In this document: piece after piece, positions 25,910 through 38,558 of the stretch
How positions within the stretch are numbered: position 1 is the stretch's first letter
Layout of the letters: the number at the start of each line of letters is the position of its first letter
The notes under the pieces: generated by a model
Seen by the model: only the letters and a program-made list of their open reading frames with translations
The model's database searches: none
What the model was told of the DNA's origin: nothing
Made by a program: the position numbers and the translations under genes
Assembly (NCBI GenBank): GCA_048498155.1
Contig: JBEHYN010000013.1
Coordinates: 1 to 55,290, forward strand
DNA: 55,290 bases
Direction: 5' to 3'
Source of the DNA: BOG-938 sp048498155
GTDB lineage: Bacteria; Pseudomonadota; Alphaproteobacteria; Caulobacterales; Caulobacteraceae

Positions 25910-26358
25910 CCCAACGTTCCGCCGTCCATGGCAGCTTCGTCATTGAACGCAGCTACCCCGCTTCGCCCGCCAGGGTGTTCAAGGCCTTCGCCGACGAAGA
26001 TGCCAAGGCGCGCTGGTTCGCGCCCGGCTTTGAGAAGCTCGAAAAGGCCTTCGACTTCCGTGTCGGCGGTCATGAGGTCGTAGTCGGCAAGCACCCCTCC
26101 GGCCTGGTCTCCGCCTTCTACTGTACCTATCAGGACATCGTGCCGAACGAGCGCATCGTCTATGCCTACCGCATGTCGCTGGACGGCGTGCCCATCTCCA
26201 TTTCCCTGGCGACCATCGAGATCAAGCCGCAGGGCGAGGGCACGCACCTGACCGTGACCGAATACGGCGTGTTCATCGACGGCTACGAGGACAAGGGCAG
26301 CCGCGAGCACGGGACTAATTGGCTGATGGATCTGTTGGGCAAGAGCTTGGAGGGGTAG
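25906..26358 (+). CDS. SRPBCC/AHSA1-domain protein
   Basis: A 150-residue START-fold protein of the AHSA1 type. The fold opens with VIERSYPASPARVFKAFADEDAKARWFAP, the typical N-terminus, and has the C-terminal helix EHGTNWLMDLLGKSLE. Members bind hydrophobic ligands, and their molecular role next to ArsR regulators is not well defined. The start ATG at 25906 overlaps the regulator stop (ATGA), so they are coupled. Confidence 0.88.
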   Translation: MTQRSAVHGSFVIERSYPASPARVFKAFADEDAKARWFAPGFEKLEKAFDFRVGGHEVVVGKHPSGLVSAFYCTYQDIVPNERIVYAYRMSLDGVPISISLATIEIKPQGEGTHLTVTEYGVFIDGYEDKGSREHGTNWLMDLLGKSLEG

Positions 26359-26466
26359 GTGGGATAGGTGCGCTAAAAATCCTGTCCCGCGTGCAGGTGG
26401 GCCTCGTCGTGCCCGTCTTCCCTGGCGGGGCTATGGACATCCTTTTGGGGCCGCTCGCGTGACTAG

Positions 26467-26595
26467 TTATTTACGCAGCTTCCCCGCGTCCTCATTTTTC
26501 TTGAGGTACTGCGGAGGCGGAGCGGCCGGGCGCTGTGCCGCAGGCTGGGCCTGCGTTTGAGGCTGCGGTGGCGCGGGTGACGTTTGCTTAGTCAT
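26467..26595 (-). CDS. Proline-rich 42-residue peptide
   Basis: A 42-residue open frame encoding a Pro/Gln/Ala-rich peptide that ends PPPQYLKKNEDAGKLRK. There is no signal or membrane segment. Its ATG (26595-26593) overlaps the stop codon at 26594-26592 of the alternative frame of the upstream membrane protein as ATGA, the mark of translational coupling. The PPP-QYL motif also occurs in that alternative tail (PPPPPAQYLVEGFK). Function unknown. It is short enough that I keep moderate confidence. Confidence 0.4.
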   Translation of the reverse strand: MTKQTSPAPPQPQTQAQPAAQRPAAPPPQYLKKNEDAGKLRK

Positions 26596-26616
26596 GAGCC
26601 AGCACGCTGCACGGGC

Positions 26617-27342
26617 TTAACACCGGGAATCTTGAAGCCTTCCACAAGGTACTGCGCCGGAGGCGGCGGCGGCTTTTGGCCCGCCTGCGACGCCGAGCGG
26701 TGCGGCTGGGGTGCTGGTTGCGGCCGGGGGGGCATGAAAAATGCTCGCTTGGTTTGGATTGGCGACGAACCGATCATGGATGAATATAATAGCAACGATG
26801 AAAAAAGCGAGTGCAAGCTGGATGACCATGAGGCTGATCCCCGTGGTCCGAGCGGCCGTCCGGCTCGCGTTCTGGGCTCGATTGTGGACGACGCTCTGGG
26901 CGAACTCGCGAAGCATTTCCTCCCGCAGCTCGGCGATCACCGCGTCGTCAAGGGCTTGGCCGCTAAGCCCTGCCGAGGTGTGGTAGGCTCGTAGTCCTAT
27001 GGCCCATTCAAGTGTATCGGTTTCCTTGGGCGGCAAACGGTACAATCGCTCCCGAACCCCGTCGAAAAGCGACCACATCACGGCGACCATGAGTCCGGCG
27101 GCCACGATCATCAAGGCATAGGTCGTGAGGCTGTAGGCTGATACTGCAAACGGCGGGAGCTTGGTTGCGATGTAGCCCAGTACGTTAATTGTGAGCGCCA
27201 TCGCGGCGACAAAAAAGGACAGGCTATTGAAAACCCGTTCTTCCTGACCGACCTCGCGATCAAAGGCGCGTTCAAATAGGCCTTCGAGATATTCGTCCAT
27301 GTCCCCTGGCCGCACCGTCTCAGATTCGCTTGCGGCGGCCAC
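26617..27342 (-). CDS. Three-TM membrane protein, probable frameshift near its C-terminus
   Basis: An uncharacterised membrane protein of 241 residues in the frame shown. An acidic N-terminus (DEYLEGLFERAF) is followed by hydrophobic segments near residues 42-60, 73-95 and 165-186, with a helical domain between the second and third. The GTG at 27342 has no ribosome site; the ATG at 27300 has AGGGG close by and may be the true start. At a run of seven Gs (26726-26732; Cs on the coding strand) the frame appears to slip. The alternative frame continues as a proline-rich tail ending at 26592 in PAQYLVEGFKIPGVKPVQ, while the frame annotated ends in a less natural Ala/Gly stretch. Function unknown. 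Confidence 0.65.
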   Translation of the reverse strand: MAAASESETVRPGDMDEYLEGLFERAFDREVGQEERVFNSLSFFVAAMALTINVLGYIATKLPPFAVSAYSLTTYALMIVAAGLMVAVMWSLFDGVRERLYRLPPKETDTLEWAIGLRAYHTSAGLSGQALDDAVIAELREEMLREFAQSVVHNRAQNASRTAARTTGISLMVIQLALAFFIVAIIFIHDRFVANPNQASIFHAPPAATSTPAAPLGVAGGPKAAAASGAVPCGRLQDSRC

Positions 27343-27424
27343 TGGTCATGTCGATGCGGTTGGGCCGACCGAACCGCTCGAACACCATATCGATTCCTTC
27401 GGCTAGAAGCTCCCGAGCGTCCAT
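27320..27424 (-). CDS. Small 34-residue open frame after gltB
   Basis: A basic 34-residue open frame (begins MDARELLAEGIDMVFERFG) that starts 3 bases after the gltB stop codon and overlaps the beginning of the following membrane-protein frame. There is a GGAG upstream within gltB, at about 12 bases. No family recognised. Position in the same strand immediately after gltB suggests it is on the gltDB transcript if it is translated at all. Confidence 0.35.
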   Translation of the reverse strand: MDARELLAEGIDMVFERFGRPNRIDMTSGRRKRI

Positions 27425-27427
27425 GTC

Positions 27428-31980
<4,553 letters not shown>

Positions 31981-31984
<4 letters not shown>

Positions 31985-33423
31985 TCCGCGGCGGCCAGAG
32001 CCGGCGCCTTGGCTTGCAGATAGGCAGTGATGGCGTCCACCGCGTCTCGTCCGTCGCGCACGGCCCAAACCACAAGGGACGCGCCGCGCACGATGTCGCC
32101 GGCGGCGAACACGCCGTCCAGGCTGGTCATCATGGTCTTGAAGTCCGCACGGATGGTGCCCCAGCGCGAAACCTTCAGTTCGGGCGCGCCGAACATGCCC
32201 GGCAGGTCTTCGGGGTCGAAGCCGAGGGCCTTGATCACCAGTTGGGCGGGAACGTCGAAGTCCGATCCGGGGGTCTCCTCGGGCGCCTGACGCCCGGAGG
32301 CGTCGGGTGAGCCCAAGCGCATGCGTATGGCGCGCACGCCGGTGACGCCGGTGGCCTCGCCAAGGATAGAGCGGGGCGCGGCGAGCCATTCGAAGCGCAC
32401 GCCTTCGTCTTCGGCGTTGGTCACTTCACGCAAGGAGCCGGGCATATTGGCCTTGTCGCGGCGATAAAGGCAGGTGACCGAGCGGGCGCCTTGGCGCACG
32501 GCGGTGCGCACGCAGTCCATGGCGGTGTCGCCGCCGCCCACCACCACGACATCCTTGTCCTTGGCGTTCAGTTCGCCGGATTCGAACTCCGGCACCGTGT
32601 CGCCCAGGCCGGTCTTGTTGGAGGCGATGAGGTAATCCAACGCCTTGACCACGCCGTTGGAGCCGGCTCCCGGCGCGGTCAATTCGCGAGCCTTATAGAC
32701 CCCCGTGCCGATCAGGATCGCGTCGTGGCGTGCGCGCAAGTCTCCCAGGCTGGCGTCGCGGCCGACCTCGAAATCCAGCTTGAATTCCACCCCGCCGTCG
32801 GACAGGCGTTTAACCCGCCGTTCGACCACGTCCTTCTCAAGTTTGAAGCCGGGAATGCCGTACATTAGAAGCCCGCCGGCGCGGTCATGCCGGTCGTAGA
32901 TGGTCACCTGATAGCCGCGCGCGCGCAGGCCGTCGGCGGCCGACAGCCCGGCCGGGCCGGCGCCGATGATGCCCACCGATTGGGGCAGTTCATGGATAGG
33001 GGCGAGCGGCTTGACCCAACCCATCTCCCAGGCCTTGTCATTGATGTAGCGCTCGACCGAACCGATGGTCACCGTGCCGTGGCCCGACTGCTCGATCACG
33101 CAACTGCCCTCGCACAGGCGGTCCTGCGGACAGATACGGCCGCACACCTCCGGCAGGGCGCTGGTCGCCTGCGACAGTTCATAGGCTTCCTGCAGGCGGC
33201 CCTCGGCCGTCATGCGCAGCCAGTCGGGGATGTTATTGTGCAGCGGACAATGGGTTTGACAGAAAGGGATGCCGCATTGCGAGCAACGCGAAGCCTGTTC
33301 CTTGGCCTTGGCGTCAATGAAATCCGCGTAGATCTCGTGAAAATCACCGGTGCGGACCTTCGCCGCACGCTTTTCAGGCGTTCGTCGGGCGACGGACACA
33401 AATTTCAGCATGCGTTCGGCCAT
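31981..33423 (-). CDS. gltD: Glutamate synthase small subunit
   Basis: The 480-residue small subunit of glutamate synthase, a flavoprotein passing electrons from NADPH to GltB. Cysteines for the two 4Fe-4S clusters are in CSQCGIPFCQTHCPLHNNIPDW and CGRICPQDRLCEGSCV. An FAD motif GAGPAGLSAADGLRARG and an NADPH motif VVGGGDTAMDCVR follow. The ATG at 33423, preceded by GCGAGG, is the likely start; an in-frame start 24 bases upstream is less probable. It is the first gene of the gltDB operon, coupled to gltB by ATGA. Confidence 0.96.
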
Positions 33424-33465
33424 AGCGCCTCGCCCCCGCGGTCCCACCGCGCTCGATCAAAAAAG

Positions 33466-33493
33466 GGTATAAAACCTTTGGAAATAAATGCAA
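33466..33493 (-). promoter_or_regulatory. Candidate promoter of gltDB
   Basis: On the minus strand TTGCAT (33493-33488) and TATACC (33471-33466) are 16 bases apart, in an AT-rich patch 43 bases upstream of the gltD ATG. This is a plausible housekeeping-sigma promoter. NtrC or Lrp sites were not recognised. Confidence 0.4.
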
Positions 33494-33646
33494 CCAAACT
33501 GTCTCTAAATAGGACTAATTTGTCCACAGCCCCTGAGCTTCACCGGGTAGGGCTCGGAGGTTACACGCTGATTTAGTCCACTTTATGGATTAACGTGGCG
33601 TTTACCCCAAAGGGGCGAGTTCAGTGGGGGAATCAGAGGAATCGGC

Positions 33647-34459
33647 ATGAGCGACTGGTTGAACGCCGTCATTCTGGGCGTGGTCGAGGGCCTGACGGAA
33701 TTTCTGCCCGTATCCTCCACCGCCCATTTGCTTCTGGCCGAGAGGCTTTTGGGTGTCAGAGGCCCGGTGTGGGAGACCTTCACGGTTCTGATCCAGCTCG
33801 GCGCAATCCTGGCGGTGGTGCTTCTCTATTTCGAACGCCTGCTCAAGGTGGCCCTGACCCTCGGCTCCAGCAAATATTCTCGACGTTTCGCCCTTTCGGT
33901 GTTGATCGCCTTCCTGCCGGCCGCGGTGATCGGCGGCGCCTTGCACAAGGTGATCACCGGCGGCCTTTTCGAGAACATGACCTTGATCTGCTGGGCGCTG
34001 ATCCTGGGCGGGGTCGTGCTTCTCGCGATCGACCGCTTCGCGCCTACCCCCAAGCACTTCGACGCCTCGAATTATCCGACGGCGATGTCTTTGGGCGTCG
34101 GTCTGTTCCAATGTCTGTCGATCATTCCGGGCACGTCGCGCTCAGGCGCCACCATTGTCGGCGCGCTGTTGCAAGGCGCGGACAAGCGTTCCGCGGCGGA
34201 GTTCTCGTTCTTTCTGGCCATTCCCACCATGTGCGGGGCCTTCGCCGTCCAGGCCTGGAGCAGCCGGCACGACCTGACGGTCGGTCACGCGGGCGGGTTG
34301 ATCGCCGTCGGGTTCGTAGTGGCCTTCCTGTCGGCCCTGCTGGTGGTGAAGACCTTCATCGAGTTTGTCGGCAAACACGGCTTGGCGCTCTTCGCCTGGT
34401 GGCGGATCGCTGTGGGCGTCGTCGGATTGATCGCGTTGGCGCGCGGTTGGGCCGCCTAA
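33647..34459 (+). CDS. uppP: Undecaprenyl-diphosphatase
   Basis: A 270-residue integral membrane phosphatase (BacA/UppP) that recycles undecaprenyl pyrophosphate for peptidoglycan and other glycan synthesis. The two catalytic motifs are present: EGLTEFLPVSSTAH near the N-terminus and PGTSRSGATI near residue 165. About eight hydrophobic segments are visible. The ATG at 33647 has a GAGGA ribosome site at 6-7 bases. It is divergent from gltD and convergent with the NDUFA9-like gene. Confidence 0.95.
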   Translation: MSDWLNAVILGVVEGLTEFLPVSSTAHLLLAERLLGVRGPVWETFTVLIQLGAILAVVLLYFERLLKVALTLGSSKYSRRFALSVLIAFLPAAVIGGALHKVITGGLFENMTLICWALILGGVVLLAIDRFAPTPKHFDASNYPTAMSLGVGLFQCLSIIPGTSRSGATIVGALLQGADKRSAAEFSFFLAIPTMCGAFAVQAWSSRHDLTVGHAGGLIAVGFVVAFLSALLVVKTFIEFVGKHGLALFAWWRIAVGVVGLIALARGWAA

Positions 34460-34473
34460 TTGACGCCGGACCT

Positions 34474-35448
34474 CTAAGCCCCCGCCACTGCCGGTTCGGG
34501 CGCGAACTGGCCGCCGCGACGATAGCGGTACAGATAGGTCGGGAGGATCGCCTCAACCGCTACGGGCGCGCTGACGCCCAGCGCCTTGAGACCCGGCAGG
34601 GACTTGGAGGCGATATTGTCGTGTTGCAAAAGCTCGACCTGATCAGCTGTGAGCAGCGGGGCGAAAGGCAGGACCTTGGCCTGCAGATCGCCCAGCCGGC
34701 CGATCAGCTTGGCCAGCCCCCACGGCAGGTCGACCAGCAGGCGGGTCTTGTGGATTTGCGCCAGGGTCAGTTCGATTAATTGGCGATAGGTGTAGATGTC
34801 CGGGCCGCCGATCTCGAAAATCTTGCCGGCGGCGGACGGCTCGCGCAGGGCCGCCACGATGGCTGCGGCCACATCACCGACAAAAATCGGCTGGAACTTC
34901 GTATCGCCGCCGCCCGGCAGGGGCAGCATGGGCATCAACGACGCCATGGACGCGAACCGGTTGAACAGGGCGTCATCTACGCCGAACACCACCGAGGGGC
35001 GGACGATGGCGGCCTGGGGCAGCAGCTTGCGCACGGCCGCTTCGCCCGCAGCCTTGGTGCGCGCATATTTTGACGGCGATTGAGCATCCGCACCGATGGC
35101 GGAGACCTGAACCATCCGCTTAACGCCGTGAGCGGCGCAGGCGGCGGCGATCTCCTCGGCGCCTTGGGCGTGAAGACCGGCGAAGCTTTGGCGGCCGGTC
35201 TCATAAAGGACGCCCACAAGATTGATGCAGCCCTCGGCCCCGTCCAGCGCGCGGCCTATAGACTCAGGATTCCGAAGATTGGCCTGGACCACCTCGATCT
35301 GGCCCACATCGCCCATGAGCGGAAGCCTATAGCCGAGGCCGGGCCGGCGCACCGCGACGCGGACCCTGTAGCCCTGCTTAGCCAGGGCGCGGGTCACCTG
35401 GGCGCCGATAAAGCCCGAGCCGCCGAAAACCGTCACCAGTCCGTGCAT
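34474..35448 (-). CDS. Complex I NDUFA9-subunit family NAD(P)-binding protein
   Basis: A 324-residue atypical short-chain dehydrogenase of the group similar to mitochondrial complex I subunit NDUFA9. The Rossmann motif VFGGSGFIGAQV opens the protein. VSAIGADAQSPSKYARTKAAGE and VRPSVVFGVDDALFNR are typical of this group. Alphaproteobacterial members accompany respiratory complex I or ubiquinone metabolism, but no catalytic reaction is established. Monocistronic, convergent with uppP. Confidence 0.88.
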   Translation of the reverse strand: MHGLVTVFGGSGFIGAQVTRALAKQGYRVRVAVRRPGLGYRLPLMGDVGQIEVVQANLRNPESIGRALDGAEGCINLVGVLYETGRQSFAGLHAQGAEEIAAACAAHGVKRMVQVSAIGADAQSPSKYARTKAAGEAAVRKLLPQAAIVRPSVVFGVDDALFNRFASMASLMPMLPLPGGGDTKFQPIFVGDVAAAIVAALREPSAAGKIFEIGGPDIYTYRQLIELTLAQIHKTRLLVDLPWGLAKLIGRLGDLQAKVLPFAPLLTADQVELLQHDNIASKSLPGLKALGVSAPVAVEAILPTYLYRYRRGGQFAPEPAVAGA

Positions 35449-35610
35449 CGCTTAAACCCTGCCCGTCGTCTCATGTCCCGCTGCCACGCGGCGGCATGCT
35501 TTCGGATAGACGAGCCGCTTAAAGGGCGCAATCTCTGTGGGTTCGGGTTATTGACCGGAGAGGGGCGGCGCCCTATCAGGGCCGCTCGCTCCGATCCGGC
35601 AAAGGATTGG

Positions 35611-35697
<87 letters not shown>

Positions 35698-35749
35698 CGC
35701 CCCTGTTGGGCGCCCCCGCCCATCGTTTCAGCAGGAGTCGCATAGAGCC

Positions 35750-36364
35750 GTGACGAACGTCCTGCACGACGGCGACCTTCCAGACGGTCTCGATTTCGGC
35801 GCTTCTGTGGCGATCGATTCCGAAACCATGGGCTTGAGGCTCGGGCGCGATCCTCTTTGCGTCGTGCAGCTCTCAGCTGGCGACGGCGACGCCCATGTGG
35901 TCCAGTTGCGCCGCCCCGGCTACGACGCCCCTAACCTCAAGCGCCTGCTGGCCGATCCCAAGGTGCTGAAGATTTTCCACTTCGGGCGCTTCGACATCGC
36001 CATGATCGCCCTGCATCTGGGCGTGATCTGCACGCCGGTCTATTGCACCAAGATCGCGTCCAAGCTGGCCCGCACCTATACCGACCGGCACGGCCTGAAG
36101 GATCTGTCGCGAGAATTGCTGACGGTGGATTTGTCCAAGGCCCAGCAATCCTCCGATTGGGGCGCCGCGGCCCTGAGCATAGACCAGGTCAACTACGCCG
36201 CTTCCGATGTCCTGCACCTCCATGCCCTGAAGGCGCGGTTGGACGATATGCTGGCTCGCGAAGGCCGACTGGAGCTGGCTCAGGCCTGTTTCGACTTTCT
36301 TCCATGGCGGGCCAAACTTGACCTGGCCGGCTGGGAGGACGCCGATGTCTTCGCCCACAGCTGA
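35750..36364 (+). CDS. rnd: Ribonuclease D-type 3'-5' exonuclease
   Basis: A 204-residue protein with only the DEDD exonuclease domain: DSETMGL (Asp, Glu), HFGRFDI (Asp), and YAASDVLHL (Tyr and Asp) are the catalytic motifs. Full-length RNase D of E. coli has two additional HRDC domains; this short form is common in Alphaproteobacteria. It trims RNA 3' ends, such as tRNA precursors. The start is a GTG at 35750 with AGGAG upstream at long spacing. Its 3' end overlaps the lptC start by 20 bases. Confidence 0.88.
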   Translation: MTNVLHDGDLPDGLDFGASVAIDSETMGLRLGRDPLCVVQLSAGDGDAHVVQLRRPGYDAPNLKRLLADPKVLKIFHFGRFDIAMIALHLGVICTPVYCTKIASKLARTYTDRHGLKDLSRELLTVDLSKAQQSSDWGAAALSIDQVNYAASDVLHLHALKARLDDMLAREGRLELAQACFDFLPWRAKLDLAGWEDADVFAHS

Positions 36365-37049
36365 GCATGCCTATAATCCCGCAGTGTTCGAGCGCGACGC
36401 GGCGCGACGGCTGCAGGCCCTGGGCCGTTGGCGGACGCATTCTCGACGGATCGCGCAGCTGCGCGTGGCGCTGCCGGCGGCCATTGTCGCCCTGCTTGTT
36501 CTCCTGGTGGGCTGGGCCGCCTTCAAAGCCTTGATGGCGCCCATGGGCTTGGGCGGGCGCGCGGGCGCGGAGTCGATCCGCATGGTCAATCCGAGGTTCT
36601 TTGGCCGCGATCAGGGCGGCAAGCCTTTTTCCGTGACGGCAAGCTCGGCCGTGCGGGACAATGTGCAGTTCCAACGAATCTATGTGGAAAAGCCGGTGCT
36701 GGTGATCGGCGCGTCGCCCTCGATCCAGACCGTGGTCAGCGCGGGAAAGGGCGTGTATCGCGAGGACACGCGAATCTTGACGCTGGACGACAATGTTCAT
36801 GTCCATGACAGCCAGGGCAATGACTTCATCAGCGCGCACGCCGTGGTCAATGCGGCCACCGATCAGATCGACAGTCCCGAGCGGGTCGTGGGTCATGGGC
36901 CTATCGGCCGCATCACCTCCGCCAGCTTCTCCGCCCGCGACGGCGGGGCACACATCTATTTCAACGGCGGCGTTGTCGGCCGGATTGAACAGGGCGGCGC
37001 CCGAAGGTCCGCCCCGCCGGCTGCAGTCGCCATGAGAGGGCCACGATGA
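36345..37049 (+). CDS. lptC: LPS export protein LptC
   Basis: A 234-residue inner-membrane-anchored periplasmic protein of the LPS transport bridge. One transmembrane helix is at about residues 45-65, followed by a beta-jellyroll with SAGKGVYREDTRILTLDDNV and GNDFISAHAVVN. It links LptBFG to LptA. The ATG at 36345 has a GGGAGG ribosome site at 6 bases. The N-terminal cytoplasmic part is longer than in E. coli, as often in Alphaproteobacteria. It overlaps rnd by 20 bases and lptA by ATGA. Confidence 0.88.
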   Translation: MSSPTAEHAYNPAVFERDAARRLQALGRWRTHSRRIAQLRVALPAAIVALLVLLVGWAAFKALMAPMGLGGRAGAESIRMVNPRFFGRDQGGKPFSVTASSAVRDNVQFQRIYVEKPVLVIGASPSIQTVVSAGKGVYREDTRILTLDDNVHVHDSQGNDFISAHAVVNAATDQIDSPERVVGHGPIGRITSASFSARDGGAHIYFNGGVVGRIEQGGARRSAPPAAVAMRGPR

Positions 37050-37654
37050 TGGGAGACCAAGCGGCTATGAAACGGTCCGCAAAGATTTCCGCCCTAGCCG
37101 CCTTGGCCCTTGCCGGACTTGCCCTTGCGGCCGGCGACGCGCGCGCCCAGCTGGCCTCGGGCAAAGGGCCGATCGACGTGACCGCCGATCAGCTCGAAAT
37201 GATTGATGCTCAACATTTGGCCATTTGGCGCGGCAATGTAGAGGCCTTGCAGAACGGCAACCGGCTCGTGTCGGATGTGCTCAATGTCTTCTTCTCCGGC
37301 AAATCGGCTGCCGGACCGACGCCCGCAGCGGCAGGCGGCGTCGGCGCGGATTGGGGCGACGTCGAGCGCCTGGTGGCCGAAGGCCATGTCTTTTACGTGT
37401 CGCAAGACCAGACCGCCCGGGGCGAACACGCTGTCTACGAGGCGGCGCCGGATATGATCACCATGACCGGCGATGTGGTCCTGGTGCAGGGCAAGAATGT
37501 CACCAAGGGCGACAAGCTGGTGATCGACGTGAAAACCAACCACGCCGTGCTGACCTCCACCGCCCAAGGCCGCAACCATCCCCAACGGGTGCGCGGGGTG
37601 TTCTATAACGCGAATTCGTCGGCCCCCGCCGGCCCGGCCCAGGCCAAGCCGTGA
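37046..37654 (+). CDS. lptA: LPS transport periplasmic protein LptA
   Basis: A 202-residue periplasmic OstA/LptA-type protein. A signal peptide follows a short N-terminal extension and ends near GDARA. The jellyroll core contains DVTADQLEMIDAQHLAIWRGNVEA, a typical OstA strand pattern, and GKNVTKGDKLVIDVK. It forms the bridge carrying LPS across the periplasm. The ATG overlaps the lptC stop, and the C-terminus is rich in Ala and Pro. Confidence 0.9.
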   Translation: MMGDQAAMKRSAKISALAALALAGLALAAGDARAQLASGKGPIDVTADQLEMIDAQHLAIWRGNVEALQNGNRLVSDVLNVFFSGKSAAGPTPAAAGGVGADWGDVERLVAEGHVFYVSQDQTARGEHAVYEAAPDMITMTGDVVLVQGKNVTKGDKLVIDVKTNHAVLTSTAQGRNHPQRVRGVFYNANSSAPAGPAQAKP

Positions 37655-37682
37655 TGGTAGTGGTAGAGTCGAGGCCGATAGC

Positions 37683-38450
37683 GTGACGACAAAACACGCG
37701 GCTCTGGAGGCTCGCGCAAATCCCGCCCTGACCGAGGGCCTGCTGGTCGACACCATCGGAAAGTCGTTTGGCGACCGTCCGGTCGTCAAGAGCGTCAGCC
37801 TGAGCCTGGCGCGCGGCGAGGTGGCCGGTCTGCTGGGGCCCAACGGCGCCGGCAAGACCACCTGTTTTTACATGATCACCGGACTGATCGCGCCGGACTA
37901 CGGCCGGATCTATCTGGACGGGGTGGATGTCACGGCTCAGCCCATGTACCAGCGCGCCCGGATGGGCATCGGCTACCTGCCCCAGGAGACTTCGATTTTC
38001 CGCGGCATGACGGTGGAGCAGAACGTCACGGCGGTTGTCGAGCTGCGAGAGCGTGATCCCGCCAAGGTGCGCCAGACGGTCAGCGAGCTTCTCGAGGAAC
38101 TGCACATCGCGCACCTACGCGCGTCGCCCGCTGTGGCCTTGTCCGGCGGCGAGCGCAGACGGGTGGAAATCGCCCGGGCCCTGGCCAGCGAACCGTCGTT
38201 CATGCTGCTCGATGAGCCCTTCGCCGGCATCGACCCCTTGGCCATAGCCGATATCCGCGATGTGATCGCCTACCTCAAGAGCCGCGGGATCGGCATCCTG
38301 ATCACCGACCACAATGTCCGCGAGACCTTGGGGATCATCGACCGAGCCTCGATCATTCACGGCGGCGAAGTCTTGTTCGAAGGTTCCGCCGACGAAATCC
38401 TAGCGGACCCCGAGGTGCGGCGGGTCTATCTGGGGGACAGGTTCGCCTAG
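37683..38450 (+). CDS. lptB: LPS export ABC transporter ATP-binding protein
   Basis: A 255-residue ABC ATPase that powers LPS extraction by LptFG. Walker A GPNGAGKTT, Q-loop LPQETSIF, signature LSGGERRRVEIARAL, Walker B FMLLDEPFAGID and the H-loop in ITDHNVRE are all intact. The first 20 residues are an extra N-terminal extension. The start is GTG at 37683. It follows lptA at 28 bases, in one operon with rnd, lptC and lptA, and precedes rpoN, a very widespread gene order. Confidence 0.95.
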   Translation: MTTKHAALEARANPALTEGLLVDTIGKSFGDRPVVKSVSLSLARGEVAGLLGPNGAGKTTCFYMITGLIAPDYGRIYLDGVDVTAQPMYQRARMGIGYLPQETSIFRGMTVEQNVTAVVELRERDPAKVRQTVSELLEELHIAHLRASPAVALSGGERRRVEIARALASEPSFMLLDEPFAGIDPLAIADIRDVIAYLKSRGIGILITDHNVRETLGIIDRASIIHGGEVLFEGSADEILADPEVRRVYLGDRFA

Positions 38451-38558
38451 ACAGGCCTGCGACCCCCTGTCCATGCAAATTCCATTCCAAGTTTAGGTTC
38501 CCTTCAGGAATCCCCGCGAGAATTGCCCCACATTCGTTGATCTGGGGGAATCAGGCCC

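Noticed and set aside
31985..32389. Upstream extension of gltB
   Set aside because: It would run inside gltD; the ATG at 31984 overlaps the gltD stop by ATGA and starts the propeptide.
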